Shown here one piece after another: positions 18,222-26,045 of a stretch of DNA of 64,000 nucleotides. The notes beneath the pieces were generated by a model, which had not been told where the DNA came from, did no database searches, and saw nothing but the letters and a program-made list of their open reading frames with translations. The stretch comes from an uncultured Clostridia bacterium (lineage in GTDB: Bacteria > Bacillota > Clostridia > Oscillospirales > Acutalibacteraceae), in NCBI GenBank assembly GCA_945863885.1, contig CAMAZY010000002.1:62001-126000 (forward strand), given 5' to 3'. A program made the translations under genes and the position numbers. The first letter of the stretch is position 1. Every line of letters starts with the position of its first letter.

Positions 18222-18250
18222 TTGAAGATGTAAAAAAACTGTGATATACT
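18222..18250 (+). promoter_or_regulatory. Promoter of the small peptide and structured RNA
   Basis: TTGAAG (18222-18227), a 17-bp spacer and TATACT (18245-18250). It faces away from spoIIGA. Confidence 0.75.
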
Positions 18251-18286
18251 ATAAGCGGTAAAATTTTCAAGAAAGGAGCCATTAAA

Positions 18287-18373
18287 ATGGGATTTGATCT
18301 GAAACAGTTTTTGCATGACTTGAGAGTCTTTCTGGAAGAGCTTTTCGAAGTATTCAAAAACCTCGGAAAATAA
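18287..18373 (+). CDS. 28-residue amphipathic peptide
   Basis: This is an unannotated small gene. ATG 18287 follows a strong ribosome site (AAAGGAG, 9 bp before the start) and a good promoter. The product begins 'MGFDLKQFLHDL' and ends 'FKNLGK'. Hydrophobic residues recur every three to four positions (L5, F8/L9, L12, F15/L16, L19/F20, F23, L26), with acidic and basic residues between, so it should form one amphipathic helix; it has no signal peptide and is too polar for a plain membrane span. Size and design resemble delta-haemolysin/PSM-like or regulatory micro-peptides, but no function can be assigned. Structured RNA follows at once. Confidence 0.65.
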   Translation: MGFDLKQFLHDLRVFLEELFEVFKNLGK

Positions 18374-18614
18374 TTTCCTGTTTTTTCCTTGCATGACGGT
18401 TCGCAGTCAGTCAATAATACTAACGCAGCGGTCAGTCAGACCTGGTAACTATGAAAATGCGGTTACATAGGCGGCTTCTCCGCTGGCGAATTATGCGGGG
18501 AAGCCCGGCATATTTGCAAAAAGCCGTTAGCGGCACTTTGCTGTTTCGGTAAGCAGGCTGTCGTTCACGGCAATAGGCTGTAATCCTCTGGCGGGGTTAC
18601 AGCCGTTTTGTTTT
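18374..18614 (+). ncRNA. Structured non-coding RNA downstream of the peptide
   Basis: About 240 nt with dense pairing and no open frame. An 11-bp hairpin GGCTTCTCCGC (18473-18483) / GCGGGGAAGCC (18495-18505) is the core. Just before it, GTAAC (18445-18449)/GTTAC (18462-18466) and CTATG (18449-18453)/CATAG (18466-18470) are interleaved, suggesting a pseudoknot or alternative pairing. GCAGTCAGTC and GGTCAGTCAG words repeat near the 5' side, and a terminator closes the RNA. No separate promoter is visible, so it is probably on the peptide transcript. I do not recognise the family with certainty; the raiA motif of Clostridia is one candidate to test. Confidence 0.6.
18576..18614 (+). terminator. 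Terminator of the structured RNA
   Basis: GGCTGTAA (18576-18583) pairs with GTTACAGCC (18596-18604), with an inner CC/GG pair and TTTTGTTTT after it. Confidence 0.8.
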
Positions 18615-18743
18615 GCGTATTTTTTCATAACGGTAACAGTCTTTTGTCTTCTTACTTTACGGACAGTACTTTTCGTTCATGAAATATTCACTATTTAGTC
18701 AAAGTGCCCTAAATGGAATTGATTTATTCGTTTGGTATGTGAA

Positions 18744-18773
18744 TTGTAAAAGATGATAAAAATGTTATATAAT
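18744..18773 (+). promoter_or_regulatory. Promoter of the secreted propeller gene
   Basis: TTGTAA (18744-18749), an 18-bp spacer and TATAAT (18768-18773), about 30 bp before the start codon. The stretch 18615-18743 holds no other feature I can see. Confidence 0.55.
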
Positions 18774-18803
18774 TATTAAAAAAATATGAGGAGATGTGGT
18801 CAA

Positions 18804-20342
18804 ATGAAATCGTTTTTCACAAAAAGCTTTATGAAGATCCTTTCTTTTCTTTCCGCCGCGTTGATGATTGTCCTAAGTCCCGGCGGGACAATCCGACAGC
18901 CGTTGATATCGGACTGCTGCCCGGCGTACTATGGACAGCCTGCTGTCTCAAAGCCGCTTGACAATGTCCGTGTGCCGCAGCACCCGTTCCTTGCGAAAGA
19001 GGGAACGAACGGCATGCACGGCAACAGCTATAATACAGGTACTTATGATTATGCGGGCCCGATCGGGATCAATCCTGTTGTAAAATCCCGTTCGATGAAT
19101 GTTTTCGGCGGACTTGTAGCCACCCTCACTTTTGACAGTAAGGGAAGAATCATGTGCGTCAGCGGTAATGTTGTCGGATTCCGACTGCTTCTGATTGATG
19201 CCGACAGCCTTGAAATTCTTGCCGAAACAAGACTGCCGCAAAGAGCGTCGACGAAAGAATTCTTTAAAACCTTTGACTTCAATCTGATATCGAGTGATAC
19301 GTCAGGCGGTGCCTATTTCCATCTGCTCGACGGCGACAGACCGATTATCGGCAATTCGGACAATATTGTTCAGATTTTCAAGGTCGATGAATCCGGAAAA
19401 GAACTCAAGTGGGTTGTAGAGCAGGAATATGATCTGAAACCGTATCTGCCTGACGGATCGTATATTACCGACGCCATACCGGATTACGACGGAAGAATCT
19501 GGTTCGTTACACGGCCGGGTGAAGTCGGCTTTATCGAGCCTGAAACCGGAGAAGTCAGACTGATAACGCTTCGCAATGAGGAAATTCAAAACAGCCTTGC
19601 TGTGGCGCAGGACGGTGTTTATATCGTGTCGGATACGGCAATGTATCGCTTTGGTGTTTCCGAAAGCGGAGAGCCCGAATACACATGGAGAACCGAATAC
19701 GACAGAGGTACAACCCTGAAACCGGGTGCGATCAACCAGGGAAGCGGTACCACGCCGACGCTTCTTGATGTTGACTGCACCGACGGCAGTGTCAGAAAGC
19801 TTGTCGGAATCACCGACAATGCCGACGAACGGGTAAATCTTGTTGTTTATGACAGAATAACCGGTGAAACGATTGTAACCGAGCCTCTTTTTGAAAAAGG
19901 CCACAGTGTCAGCGAAAACAGCCTGATTGCACACGGAAGATCATTTATTGTTGAAAATAATTATACCGATACCGGGGCCGGTTTCCTTGTCAATAATCCG
20001 ACAAGTTATCCCGGCGTCACAAGAATCGACATGAATGCCGACTGTACGGGCTGCGAGGTTGTGTGGGAGAGCTGGGAAGCCTCCTGTACGGTCGTTCCGA
20101 AGCTTTCGGCAGGCAACGGTCTTGTATACCTTTATACAAGAGAAATTAACGACGACATTCCGAAAAATGCCGTTGCGTGGTATTTCACGGCTGTCGATTT
20201 TGAAACCGGAGAAACCGTGTATAAAGTCTTTACGGGAACGGGAAAGAATTGGAATAACAGCTACGGACCGATTACAATCGGGCCGAACGGCAGCGCTTAT
20301 GTCGGTGTTTTCAACGGCCTTATTTCAATTTCCGATTCATAA
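18804..20342 (+). CDS. Secreted beta-propeller-like protein of unknown function
   Basis: The 512-residue protein has an N-terminal signal peptide (residues 1-28: basic start, hydrophobic core, 'LSPGG') and then about 480 residues of repeated beta-strand units with D/N-G turns, as in PQQ-type or YVTN propellers ('LTFDSKGRIMCVSG', 'DGRIWFVTRPGEVGF', 'IGPNGSAYVGVF'). The N-terminal block 'HPFLAKEGTNGMHGNSYNTG' resembles a family I recall from actinobacterial secreted proteins. No catalytic residues are recognised. The start at 18804 is chosen because AGGAG is placed just before it; an upstream ATG at 18786 overlaps that site. A very strong terminator follows. Confidence 0.7.
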   Translation: MKSFFTKSFMKILSFLSAALMIVLSPGGTIRQPLISDCCPAYYGQPAVSKPLDNVRVPQHPFLAKEGTNGMHGNSYNTGTYDYAGPIGINPVVKSRSMNVFGGLVATLTFDSKGRIMCVSGNVVGFRLLLIDADSLEILAETRLPQRASTKEFFKTFDFNLISSDTSGGAYFHLLDGDRPIIGNSDNIVQIFKVDESGKELKWVVEQEYDLKPYLPDGSYITDAIPDYDGRIWFVTRPGEVGFIEPETGEVRLITLRNEEIQNSLAVAQDGVYIVSDTAMYRFGVSESGEPEYTWRTEYDRGTTLKPGAINQGSGTTPTLLDVDCTDGSVRKLVGITDNADERVNLVVYDRITGETIVTEPLFEKGHSVSENSLIAHGRSFIVENNYTDTGAGFLVNNPTSYPGVTRIDMNADCTGCEVVWESWEASCTVVPKLSAGNGLVYLYTREINDDIPKNAVAWYFTAVDFETGETVYKVFTGTGKNWNNSYGPITIGPNGSAYVGVFNGLISISDS

Positions 20343-20345
20343 AAA

Positions 20346-20386
20346 TTTACACCAACCGACAGAAAATCGGTTGGTGTAAACTTTTG
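20346..20386 (+). terminator. Strong terminator, probably bidirectional
   Basis: A perfect 14-bp stem, TTTACACCAACCGA (20346-20359) with TCGGTTGGTGTAAA (20367-20380), between convergent genes. Confidence 0.9.
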
Positions 20387-20395
20387 TATTCGGTT

Positions 20396-20956
20396 TTACT
20401 TGTTATCCGTTATATTGCTAAGATTTTCAACAATAAACCGTTGTGCCTGATCGGTATAAATATTTTTCTTGTATGCGATTCCGTCCCGGCTTACGGAATC
20501 AATTGTCTCAATACCGACGGAAACACCCTTCGTTGTTGAGATTCTGCGCTTTTTTCCGCCGGAGATTTCTTCAGCAAGATATCCGTTTTCACAAAGCCAT
20601 GTCGTTATGGTTACGGCCGAAAGCGGCTTGATGCCCTCGTCAATCACTTCGTTGATGCGCTTTGCAAAAACCGAAATCGTAACCGGCTCGTCGGTGATCG
20701 GTATATTCTGTGCCTGTTCGGCAGTTATGCAAAAGGACCGTAGACCTTGAATATATTTTTTCCCGAACTCACCGCCGTTGTCGATTGCACGCCCTAAAAC
20801 ATCGGAAACGTAAAAAAGACAGCGACTGATCCGGACGTTGTTGATAACGCTGTCGTTCTCGATGATTTCACCGGTGAGCGGATCGATTCCGTTGGCAAGC
20901 ATATCAATATAGGCTTTTGCCCGTTTCATGGTTTCAAGGTCGTTCATTCGGTTCAC
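20396..20956 (-). CDS. Hypothetical protein, possible HTH-like C-terminal half
   Basis: I do not recognise this 186-residue protein. It opens with a helical region ('KRAKAYIDMLANGIDPLTGEII') and has a region that could be a winged-helix-like fold ('LSAVTITTWLCENGYLAEE', about residues 112-131) followed by a basic patch 'GGKKRRIST'. It has no signal peptide, membrane helix or cysteine motif. GTG 20956 has AGGA six bases upstream; ATG 20947 is an alternative. It lies 9 bp downstream of metA on the same strand, so it is probably co-transcribed with it. Confidence 0.6.
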   Translation of the reverse strand: MNRMNDLETMKRAKAYIDMLANGIDPLTGEIIENDSVINNVRISRCLFYVSDVLGRAIDNGGEFGKKYIQGLRSFCITAEQAQNIPITDEPVTISVFAKRINEVIDEGIKPLSAVTITTWLCENGYLAEEISGGKKRRISTTKGVSVGIETIDSVSRDGIAYKKNIYTDQAQRFIVENLSNITDNK

Positions 20957-20965
20957 AGCCTTTCC

Positions 20966-21880
20966 TCAGATCGAGTTGATGTCGTACGGTGTTTTTTGGT
21001 AAACAAAGTAATTAAGCCAGTTTGTGAACATCAGTGTTCCGACGTTCCGCCATGTCATGATCGGCCTTTTTGTCGGGTCATTGTCCGGAAAATAGTTATA
21101 GGGGATCTGAATGGTAAGCCCTTTTTCCTTATCCCGGAAATATTCTTTTGCGAGCGTGTCGGCGTCGTATTCGGAATGACCGGTTGCAAAAAACTTTCTG
21201 CAATCAAGGTCGGATATCAGATGAATTCCCGAAATCTCGGAGTAGGAGAGTATTTGTAAATCCTTACAAAGGGCGATGTCGTCGAATCTTGTTTCTGTGT
21301 GTCTTGACTGCGGAACGTTGTAGCAGTCGTCGAAGCCCCGTAAAAGAGGATGATACAGGTCAAGCGGCTTGTGAGGAAAAACGCCGAACATCTTTTCGTC
21401 AAGCTTGTGCTTCGGAATCCCGTAGTGATAATACAAAGCGGCTTGCGCACCCCAGCAGATATGAAAGGTCGAATATACGTTCGTCTTTGACCATTCGAAA
21501 ATTTTGCAAAGCTCCGGCCAATAATCAACCTCTTCGAACTCGAGCAGTTCAACCGGTGCTCCCGTAACAATCATACCGTCATATTTTTTGTCTTTTACCT
21601 CATCAAAGGTCTTATAGAACATCAGCATGTGATCTTCATCGGTGTGTTTCGCTTTATGTGTGGCGGTCTGAAGAAGCTCAATATCGACCTGAAGCGGTGT
21701 GTTGCCCAAAAGGCGCAGAAGCTGAGTTTCGGTTTCGACCTTTGTCGGCATAAGGTTCAGGATCAGGATTTTCAAGGGACGGATATCCTGACCTTGCGCA
21801 CGGCTTTGAGTCATGACAAATATATTTTCTTTTTCAAGGCTTTCCTTGGCCGGAAGTCTGTCATCAATTTTAATCGGCAT
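20966..21880 (-). CDS. metA: Homoserine O-acyltransferase MetA (predicted acetyl-CoA specific)
   Basis: MetA activates homoserine for methionine synthesis. The 304-residue protein has the catalytic cysteine C142 in 'FHICWGAQA' and family motifs '[13 protein letters not shown]' and '[21 protein letters not shown]'. The residue that decides acyl-CoA choice is glutamate (E111 in '[13 protein letters not shown]'), which in characterised homologues favours acetyl-CoA over succinyl-CoA, so O-acetylhomoserine is the likely product. No S-box or T-box leader is visible upstream. Confidence 0.95.
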   Translation of the reverse strand: MPIKIDDRLPAKESLEKENIFVMTQSRAQGQDIRPLKILILNLMPTKVETETQLLRLLGNTPLQVDIELLQTATHKAKHTDEDHMLMFYKTFDEVKDKKYDGMIVTGAPVELLEFEEVDYWPELCKIFEWSKTNVYSTFHICWGAQAALYYHYGIPKHKLDEKMFGVFPHKPLDLYHPLLRGFDDCYNVPQSRHTETRFDDIALCKDLQILSYSEISGIHLISDLDCRKFFATGHSEYDADTLAKEYFRDKEKGLTIQIPYNYFPDNDPTKRPIMTWRNVGTLMFTNWLNYFVYQKTPYDINSI

Positions 21881-21961
21881 GATTTTCTCCTATGCATTGA
21901 TATCCTTATAAGTATATCAAACCGCACTTGTTTTTTCAACGGCTTTGAACGAATTAAATTA

Positions 21962-21990
21962 TCGAGGCGACAAAAAATTTGTCGCCTCGA
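21962..21990 (-). terminator. Perfect 13-bp hairpin terminator
   Basis: TCGAGGCGACAAA (21962-21974) pairs with TTTGTCGCCTCGA (21978-21990). It follows the gene remnant at 22002-22082 and isolates metA from upstream transcription. Confidence 0.75.
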
Positions 21991-22001
21991 TTGATATATT
22001 C

Positions 22002-22082
22002 TTATTTCCAATCAAAGTTGTTTTTGCCTGCGCCGAGTTCAAAATGATATTTCACAATACCCAAATTTAAGTAAGCCCTGAT
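22002..22082 (-). pseudogene. C-terminal remnant of a gene, possibly nitroreductase-like
   Basis: On the minus strand a frame reads 'AYLNLGIVKYHFELGAGKN' and ends 'NFDWK' plus stop, directly before a terminator. This looks like a natural protein C-terminus (similar to the ends of some nitroreductase-family proteins), but a stop codon at 22083-22085 cuts it off upstream and no start is present. The identification is from pattern memory only. Confidence 0.35.
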
Positions 22083-22211
22083 TCAATCCGGTGTACAGAT
22101 TACGCCGTCAGCTTTTTCGTCAGAAAAGTGCAAAAGCTGCGCAGGAATCCTGTCAGATTTCAAGCGGTTGTTGTGCTGTTCTGGCGGAAAATATGCAAGT
22201 AAGCTGTGCAT
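22083..22211 (-). other. Possible 42-codon open frame, perhaps part of a dispersed repeat
   Basis: ATG 22211 opens a minus-strand frame of 42 codons beginning 'MHSLLAYFPPEQHNN' and ending 'ADGVICTPD'. It has no ribosome site, and the fragment looks like translated repeat DNA rather than a working gene. It interrupts the space where the body of the gene remnant at 22002-22082 should be. Confidence 0.25.
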
Positions 22212-22252
22212 TGAAGCGTATACTGTGATTTAATCAGAGGTTCCTTAATTTC

Positions 22253-22795
22253 TTACATCTGATTGTAATGCGCTCTTTCACCGCCGATGTATTTCGGTCT
22301 TGTCCGTGCGGCGGTAATGTGCGCTTCGCCGATTGTATCAAGAGAAAGTCTTACGGGTACGGCAACGTGCTTTAAGTGCATACCGATGAGTGTCAGTCCG
22401 ATATCAAGACCGGCGTCCGCTTTGATATACTCGACAGCAACCGGGTCGTCAAAACCTTCGTACGCTGCGGTTGCAAATGAACCGCCGGCCTTCGGCTGCG
22501 GATAGACATTTACGATTTCAAAGCCGTGCTTTTCCGCTGTTTTTCTTTCAACAATCAATGCCCGATTCAGATGCTCACAGCACTGAGCGGCAAGCTCAAT
22601 CCCGTTTTCCTTAAGAATCGGATATACCGTGTTAAAAACCTCTTGTGCGGTTTCAAACGATGAGCCGTGACCGATGGTTTTGCCGACGATTTCGCTTGAA
22701 GAACATCCGATGACAAGAAGCTGTCCGCTTTTTAAATTCGCTTTTTCAATCAGTTCCCGGATAACCGCTTCACTTTGTTTTGCAATTTCAGACAT
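22253..22795 (-). CDS. YwlG/UPF0340 (TIGR01440) family protein
   Basis: This is a conserved Firmicute protein of 180 residues. Family hallmarks are 'GCSSSEIVGKTIGHGSS', 'AAQCCEHLNRALIVE' (a Cys-Cys-Glu-His block suggestive of a metal or active site) and 'YPQPKAGGSFATAAY'. The biochemical role is unknown to me. It lies 30 bp downstream of the ECF S-component gene on the same strand, so they probably form a two-gene unit. Confidence 0.88.
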   Translation of the reverse strand: MSEIAKQSEAVIRELIEKANLKSGQLLVIGCSSSEIVGKTIGHGSSFETAQEVFNTVYPILKENGIELAAQCCEHLNRALIVERKTAEKHGFEIVNVYPQPKAGGSFATAAYEGFDDPVAVEYIKADAGLDIGLTLIGMHLKHVAVPVRLSLDTIGEAHITAARTRPKYIGGERAHYNQM

Positions 22796-22825
22796 ACAGT
22801 TTCACCGTACCTTTTTACAATTATC

Positions 22826-23407
22826 TCAAAATTTCAGCTTGTTTTTAAACTGAAGCTTGTCGAGTCCCGCACCGACAGCATAGAACAAAACAGCGCTTGC
22901 CACGCCTTGAAGAACATTCATCGGCATACCGGAAACGGCATCGGCCAAAGCAGCCTGACTGGTTCCTCCGCTTAACATATCAATGGCAAAGCCCGCAATT
23001 GCATACAGGACGACCGTGAGAACGAGCGACGGGACGGGAGCAATCAAATTGCGCTTGGTAAGAAGTTTATCACTTTTTGACGAAAAAGTCAAAACGATGA
23101 CGGCTTTGATAATAACCGTCGGAATGATGTAAGACGGAGAGCCGGCAAGAAGATCCGCAAGTCCGCCGCCGATCGATCCGGCAAGCATAGCATAGGGCAG
23201 GGGAAGAATCGCCGCAGCAAGATAAATGACACCGTCTGCAACGTGAATATAGCCTTGATTTCCCGTAGGAATATGTAAAAGCAAAATGCAGATTGTCGTC
23301 ATGGCGGCGAAAAGTGCAGTGGCTGTTACTTTCATCAGCGTGGAAATCATTCTTGGCTGTGATTTTGAAGTGATTATCGTTTTGCTTTCCGTTGGGTTTG
23401 TTGACAT
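22826..23407 (-). CDS. ECF transporter S-component, probably for a vitamin B6-type substrate
   Basis: This is a 193-residue membrane protein with about six hydrophobic helices after a 20-residue soluble start. 'ATALFAAMTTICILLLHIP' and 'GYIHVADGVIYLAAAILP' are typical of the HmpT/PdxU/QueT-like S-component group (DUF1393/TIGR04002). No ATPase or T subunit is adjacent, so it would dock on the EcfA1A2T module at 5585-8125. The substrate is inferred from the divergent PdxR-type regulator: pyridoxine or a related pyridoxal-5'-phosphate precursor. Hydroxymethylpyrimidine is an alternative. Confidence 0.75.
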   Translation of the reverse strand: MSTNPTESKTIITSKSQPRMISTLMKVTATALFAAMTTICILLLHIPTGNQGYIHVADGVIYLAAAILPLPYAMLAGSIGGGLADLLAGSPSYIIPTVIIKAVIVLTFSSKSDKLLTKRNLIAPVPSLVLTVVLYAIAGFAIDMLSGGTSQAALADAVSGMPMNVLQGVASAVLFYAVGAGLDKLQFKNKLKF

Positions 23408-23546
23408 AGGATTACCTCATTTCTTTACTGACTGAATAACCGGTTATTGACGTTCAGTATTTTTTCTATACTATACACAAAATCTGTCATTGTGAAAATA
23501 CACAATTTTAATAATTTTTTAGGGGTCAGTTTCTGCGGACGTTCTC

Positions 23547-23575
23547 TTGTTTCTGAGCCGTTTTAAGCGTATAAT
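23547..23575 (+). promoter_or_regulatory. Promoter of the PdxR-type regulator in the divergent region
   Basis: TTGTTT (23547-23552), a 17-bp spacer and TATAAT (23570-23575). The 208-bp divergent region (23408-23615) also holds a minus-strand TATAGT for the S-component gene, so a regulator bound between the two could control both. Confidence 0.6.
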
Positions 23576-23615
23576 ATTATCAGGCTTAATAAAAGACGAT
23601 GGGAGAACGTAGTAT

Positions 23616-24971
23616 ATGGAGAATATACCTGCCGGCGAAAACGGTTTAAACAGTGAAAAAAAGTATATTCAGCTGTATGAAAAGTTTAAAAAGCTAATTA
23701 CCGAGGGAAGGCTGAGACCGGGAGATAAGCTTCCGTCTGTCCGTGCCTGTGCCGACAGCTTTTCTTTGAGCCGGACGACCGTTGAAACGGCCTATTCGCT
23801 TTTATCGGCGGAGGGATATATTGTTGCAAAAAGCCAAAGCGGATATTATGTAAGTTCTATTGATTTTTCTTTTCTGGCTTCTCCTGAGGCACAAAAGAAG
23901 AAAATGAACGAAAAAGAACATCGGATCAAATATGACCTTGTTTCCTCTTCGGGTGACAAAGACAGCTTTAATTTTGCGTTGTGGCGTCGGTATGTCAAAA
24001 GCGCTTTACGGCAGGACGAACGTCTTTTGAGCTACGGCGAAGTGCAAGGTGAGTACGATCTGAGAGATGCGATTTGCACTTATGTCAACAGGCAAAGAGG
24101 TGTAATCTGTTCACCGGATCAGATTGTGATTGCCGCCGGAACGCAAAGCCTGATTGCGATTCTTTGCGCCATTACCCAATCAAAGCGGAACGTTACTTTT
24201 TTGGGTCCTCAGTTTGCACAAGGTACAGCCGTTTTCGAAGATCACGGAAAAAATGTCAGTACGGCTCAATATAACGAACTGTCGCAGATTCCGGACGGAG
24301 CCATCATATATGCGTCGCCGTCCCATATAGACATTTGGGGAAGCGTATTGAAAATGGATAAACGAGCCGAGCTTCTGGGCTTTGCAAAAGAAAACAACTG
24401 TCTGATCATTGAAGACGACTATGACAGTGAATTTCGGTACTATCAGCGGTCGATACCTTCTCTCCAAAGCCTAGACAGCGACGGCAGAGTGGTGTATATC
24501 GGCACTTTTTCAAAGCTTTTGATTCCGTCGATCCGTATCAGCTTTATGGTGTTGCCGTCGTCCTTGTCAAAAGAATACAAAAAGCGCGGCAGGTATTACA
24601 ATCAGACCGCCTCAAAGACGGAGCAGATTGCTTTGTGTCAGTATCTTCGGGACGGGCATTTGTCCTATCAGATTCGAAAACAGCAAAAGCAGTATATTAC
24701 AAAATCAAAAACGGTATGTTCGCATGCTGAGCAATTGTTCAGAGATTTCTTGATTTTCGAACGCTGCGAAGCCGGATATCTTATCAGGATAAAGGTTAAG
24801 TCCGATCTGACGAGTGAAGAACTGACAGAAAGGGCGTTTGGAAAAGGTATAAAAATAAAACCGGCAGGAAGAGAAGGCGGTTATTCGCTTCTTCTTATCT
24901 CTGTTGCCGGTTTTGAAATTGAAAAATGCGATGATATGCTCAAAACGCTCGGGTTCGCACTACTCCATTAA
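23616..24971 (+). CDS. MocR/PdxR-type GntR-aminotransferase transcriptional regulator
   Basis: The 451-residue fusion protein has an N-terminal GntR winged helix (about residues 15-80: 'LRPGDKLPSVRACADSFSLSRTTVETAYSLL') and a C-terminal fold-type I aminotransferase-like domain. The PLP-binding lysine is expected in 'GTFSKLLIPSIRISF', and the PLP aspartate region is 'LIIEDDYDSEFRYY'. Such proteins sense pyridoxal phosphate and control B6 synthesis or uptake. The divergent ECF S-component at 22826 is the likely target. No pdxS/pdxT genes are in the window. Confidence 0.87.
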   Translation: MENIPAGENGLNSEKKYIQLYEKFKKLITEGRLRPGDKLPSVRACADSFSLSRTTVETAYSLLSAEGYIVAKSQSGYYVSSIDFSFLASPEAQKKKMNEKEHRIKYDLVSSSGDKDSFNFALWRRYVKSALRQDERLLSYGEVQGEYDLRDAICTYVNRQRGVICSPDQIVIAAGTQSLIAILCAITQSKRNVTFLGPQFAQGTAVFEDHGKNVSTAQYNELSQIPDGAIIYASPSHIDIWGSVLKMDKRAELLGFAKENNCLIIEDDYDSEFRYYQRSIPSLQSLDSDGRVVYIGTFSKLLIPSIRISFMVLPSSLSKEYKKRGRYYNQTASKTEQIALCQYLRDGHLSYQIRKQQKQYITKSKTVCSHAEQLFRDFLIFERCEAGYLIRIKVKSDLTSEELTERAFGKGIKIKPAGREGGYSLLLISVAGFEIEKCDDMLKTLGFALLH

Positions 24972-25663
24972 CCGGTTGCGTTTTGTGAGGTCTGAGGATT
25001 TCTGGCTTCAATATCCTCGATGCTTCTGGAATTGGCATAGATTTTATGCATTTTTTCGTCGGGATAGTAGTTGTCAAAAAACTGTTCAACCGAGTTGGAA
25101 GGTGATTTTCCGGCGTCTCGTTCGTTCATTCTGAGTGCTGCACCGGCTGAAAGCATACAGTTGAATATGAAATAGACAAGAAAGATCCCGACAAAAACGT
25201 TCTCATAGGGAATGTGAATTCCGGAGAAAATCTTGCCCATGAACGGAATGACAGATTTTGTCCACGCCAAGCCGAGCACGCCCCAGAATACGGAGTAGAG
25301 AAGACACACTCTTCCGTTGATATTAAGGGGAAGATGAGAATAATCCCATGCGACAGAGCCGAAAATAATTTCCTGACCGAGAGAGCATATGTATTCGGTA
25401 ACAGTACCGGTCACAAACGAAATAAAGAAGATTTTCAAAGCGGAAGAAGATTGAAATCTTACAAGAATCAATGTGAGCAGAACAGCACCCATGCCGTAGG
25501 CAATACTCATATGGCCGAGAACAAGAGACTTCCGGCTTTCGATATAGCCGTTTTTCAAAAGACACCATAGTGTTTCGACAGCAAATCCCAGCAAGCTGCT
25601 GACGACGAAGAGCAAGACATAATTGTTAAACGAAAAACGAAACAGATTTGTTTTTTCTGACAT
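24968..25663 (-). CDS. Putative ABC-transporter-type membrane protein (CmpB/PF06541-like)
   Basis: The 231-residue protein has about five membrane helices (first about residues 10-30). 'LLGFAVETLWCLLKNGYIESRKS' and 'GTVTEYICSLGQEIIFGSVAWDYS' match the pattern of the putative ABC-transporter type IV/CmpB family, whose function is poorly defined. ATG 25663 has AAGAGGTG upstream and is preferred to an in-frame start at 25681. The gene is convergent with the regulator and overlaps its stop by 4 bp. Confidence 0.75.
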   Translation of the reverse strand: MSEKTNLFRFSFNNYVLLFVVSSLLGFAVETLWCLLKNGYIESRKSLVLGHMSIAYGMGAVLLTLILVRFQSSSALKIFFISFVTGTVTEYICSLGQEIIFGSVAWDYSHLPLNINGRVCLLYSVFWGVLGLAWTKSVIPFMGKIFSGIHIPYENVFVGIFLVYFIFNCMLSAGAALRMNERDAGKSPSNSVEQFFDNYYPDEKMHKIYANSRSIEDIEARNPQTSQNATG

Positions 25664-25871
25664 TGATACCACCTCTTTCAAGAGGGAGTATAAGTCAAAA
25701 AAAGAGCGAAATCAATATTTGCAATGCCTATTTAATTATGATTATTGAAACTTAATAGTCATGTAATAGCTGTTAAGAAATTTTATTAAGTTGTTCATCA
25801 TTGTGAAAAAAATAGGAAAAAGTTTACGAAACAAGTTCTTGCGAAATGTGTGTAAAAAATGTAAAAAGTGC

Positions 25872-25900
25872 TTGACAACCGTCTCGTTTTGTGATAATAT
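25872..25900 (+). promoter_or_regulatory. Promoter of tRNA-Ala
   Basis: TTGACA (25872-25877), a 17-bp spacer and TAATAT (25895-25900). The AT-rich stretch 25664-25871 shows no gene. Confidence 0.8.
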
Positions 25901-25912
25901 AACTAAGCACTT

Positions 25913-25988
<76 letters not shown>

Positions 25989-25994
25989 ATACGG

Positions 25995-26023
25995 CGGATA
26001 TGATTTCGAGTGAATCATATCCG
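25995..26023 (+). terminator. Hairpin after tRNA-Ala
   Basis: CGGATATGATT (25995-26005) pairs perfectly with AATCATATCCG (26013-26023). A TATAAT (26029-26034) follows 18 bp after a weak TTCGAG and may be the tRNA-Leu promoter. Confidence 0.65.
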
Positions 26024-26045
26024 TTCTGTATAATCAAGTTTATAT

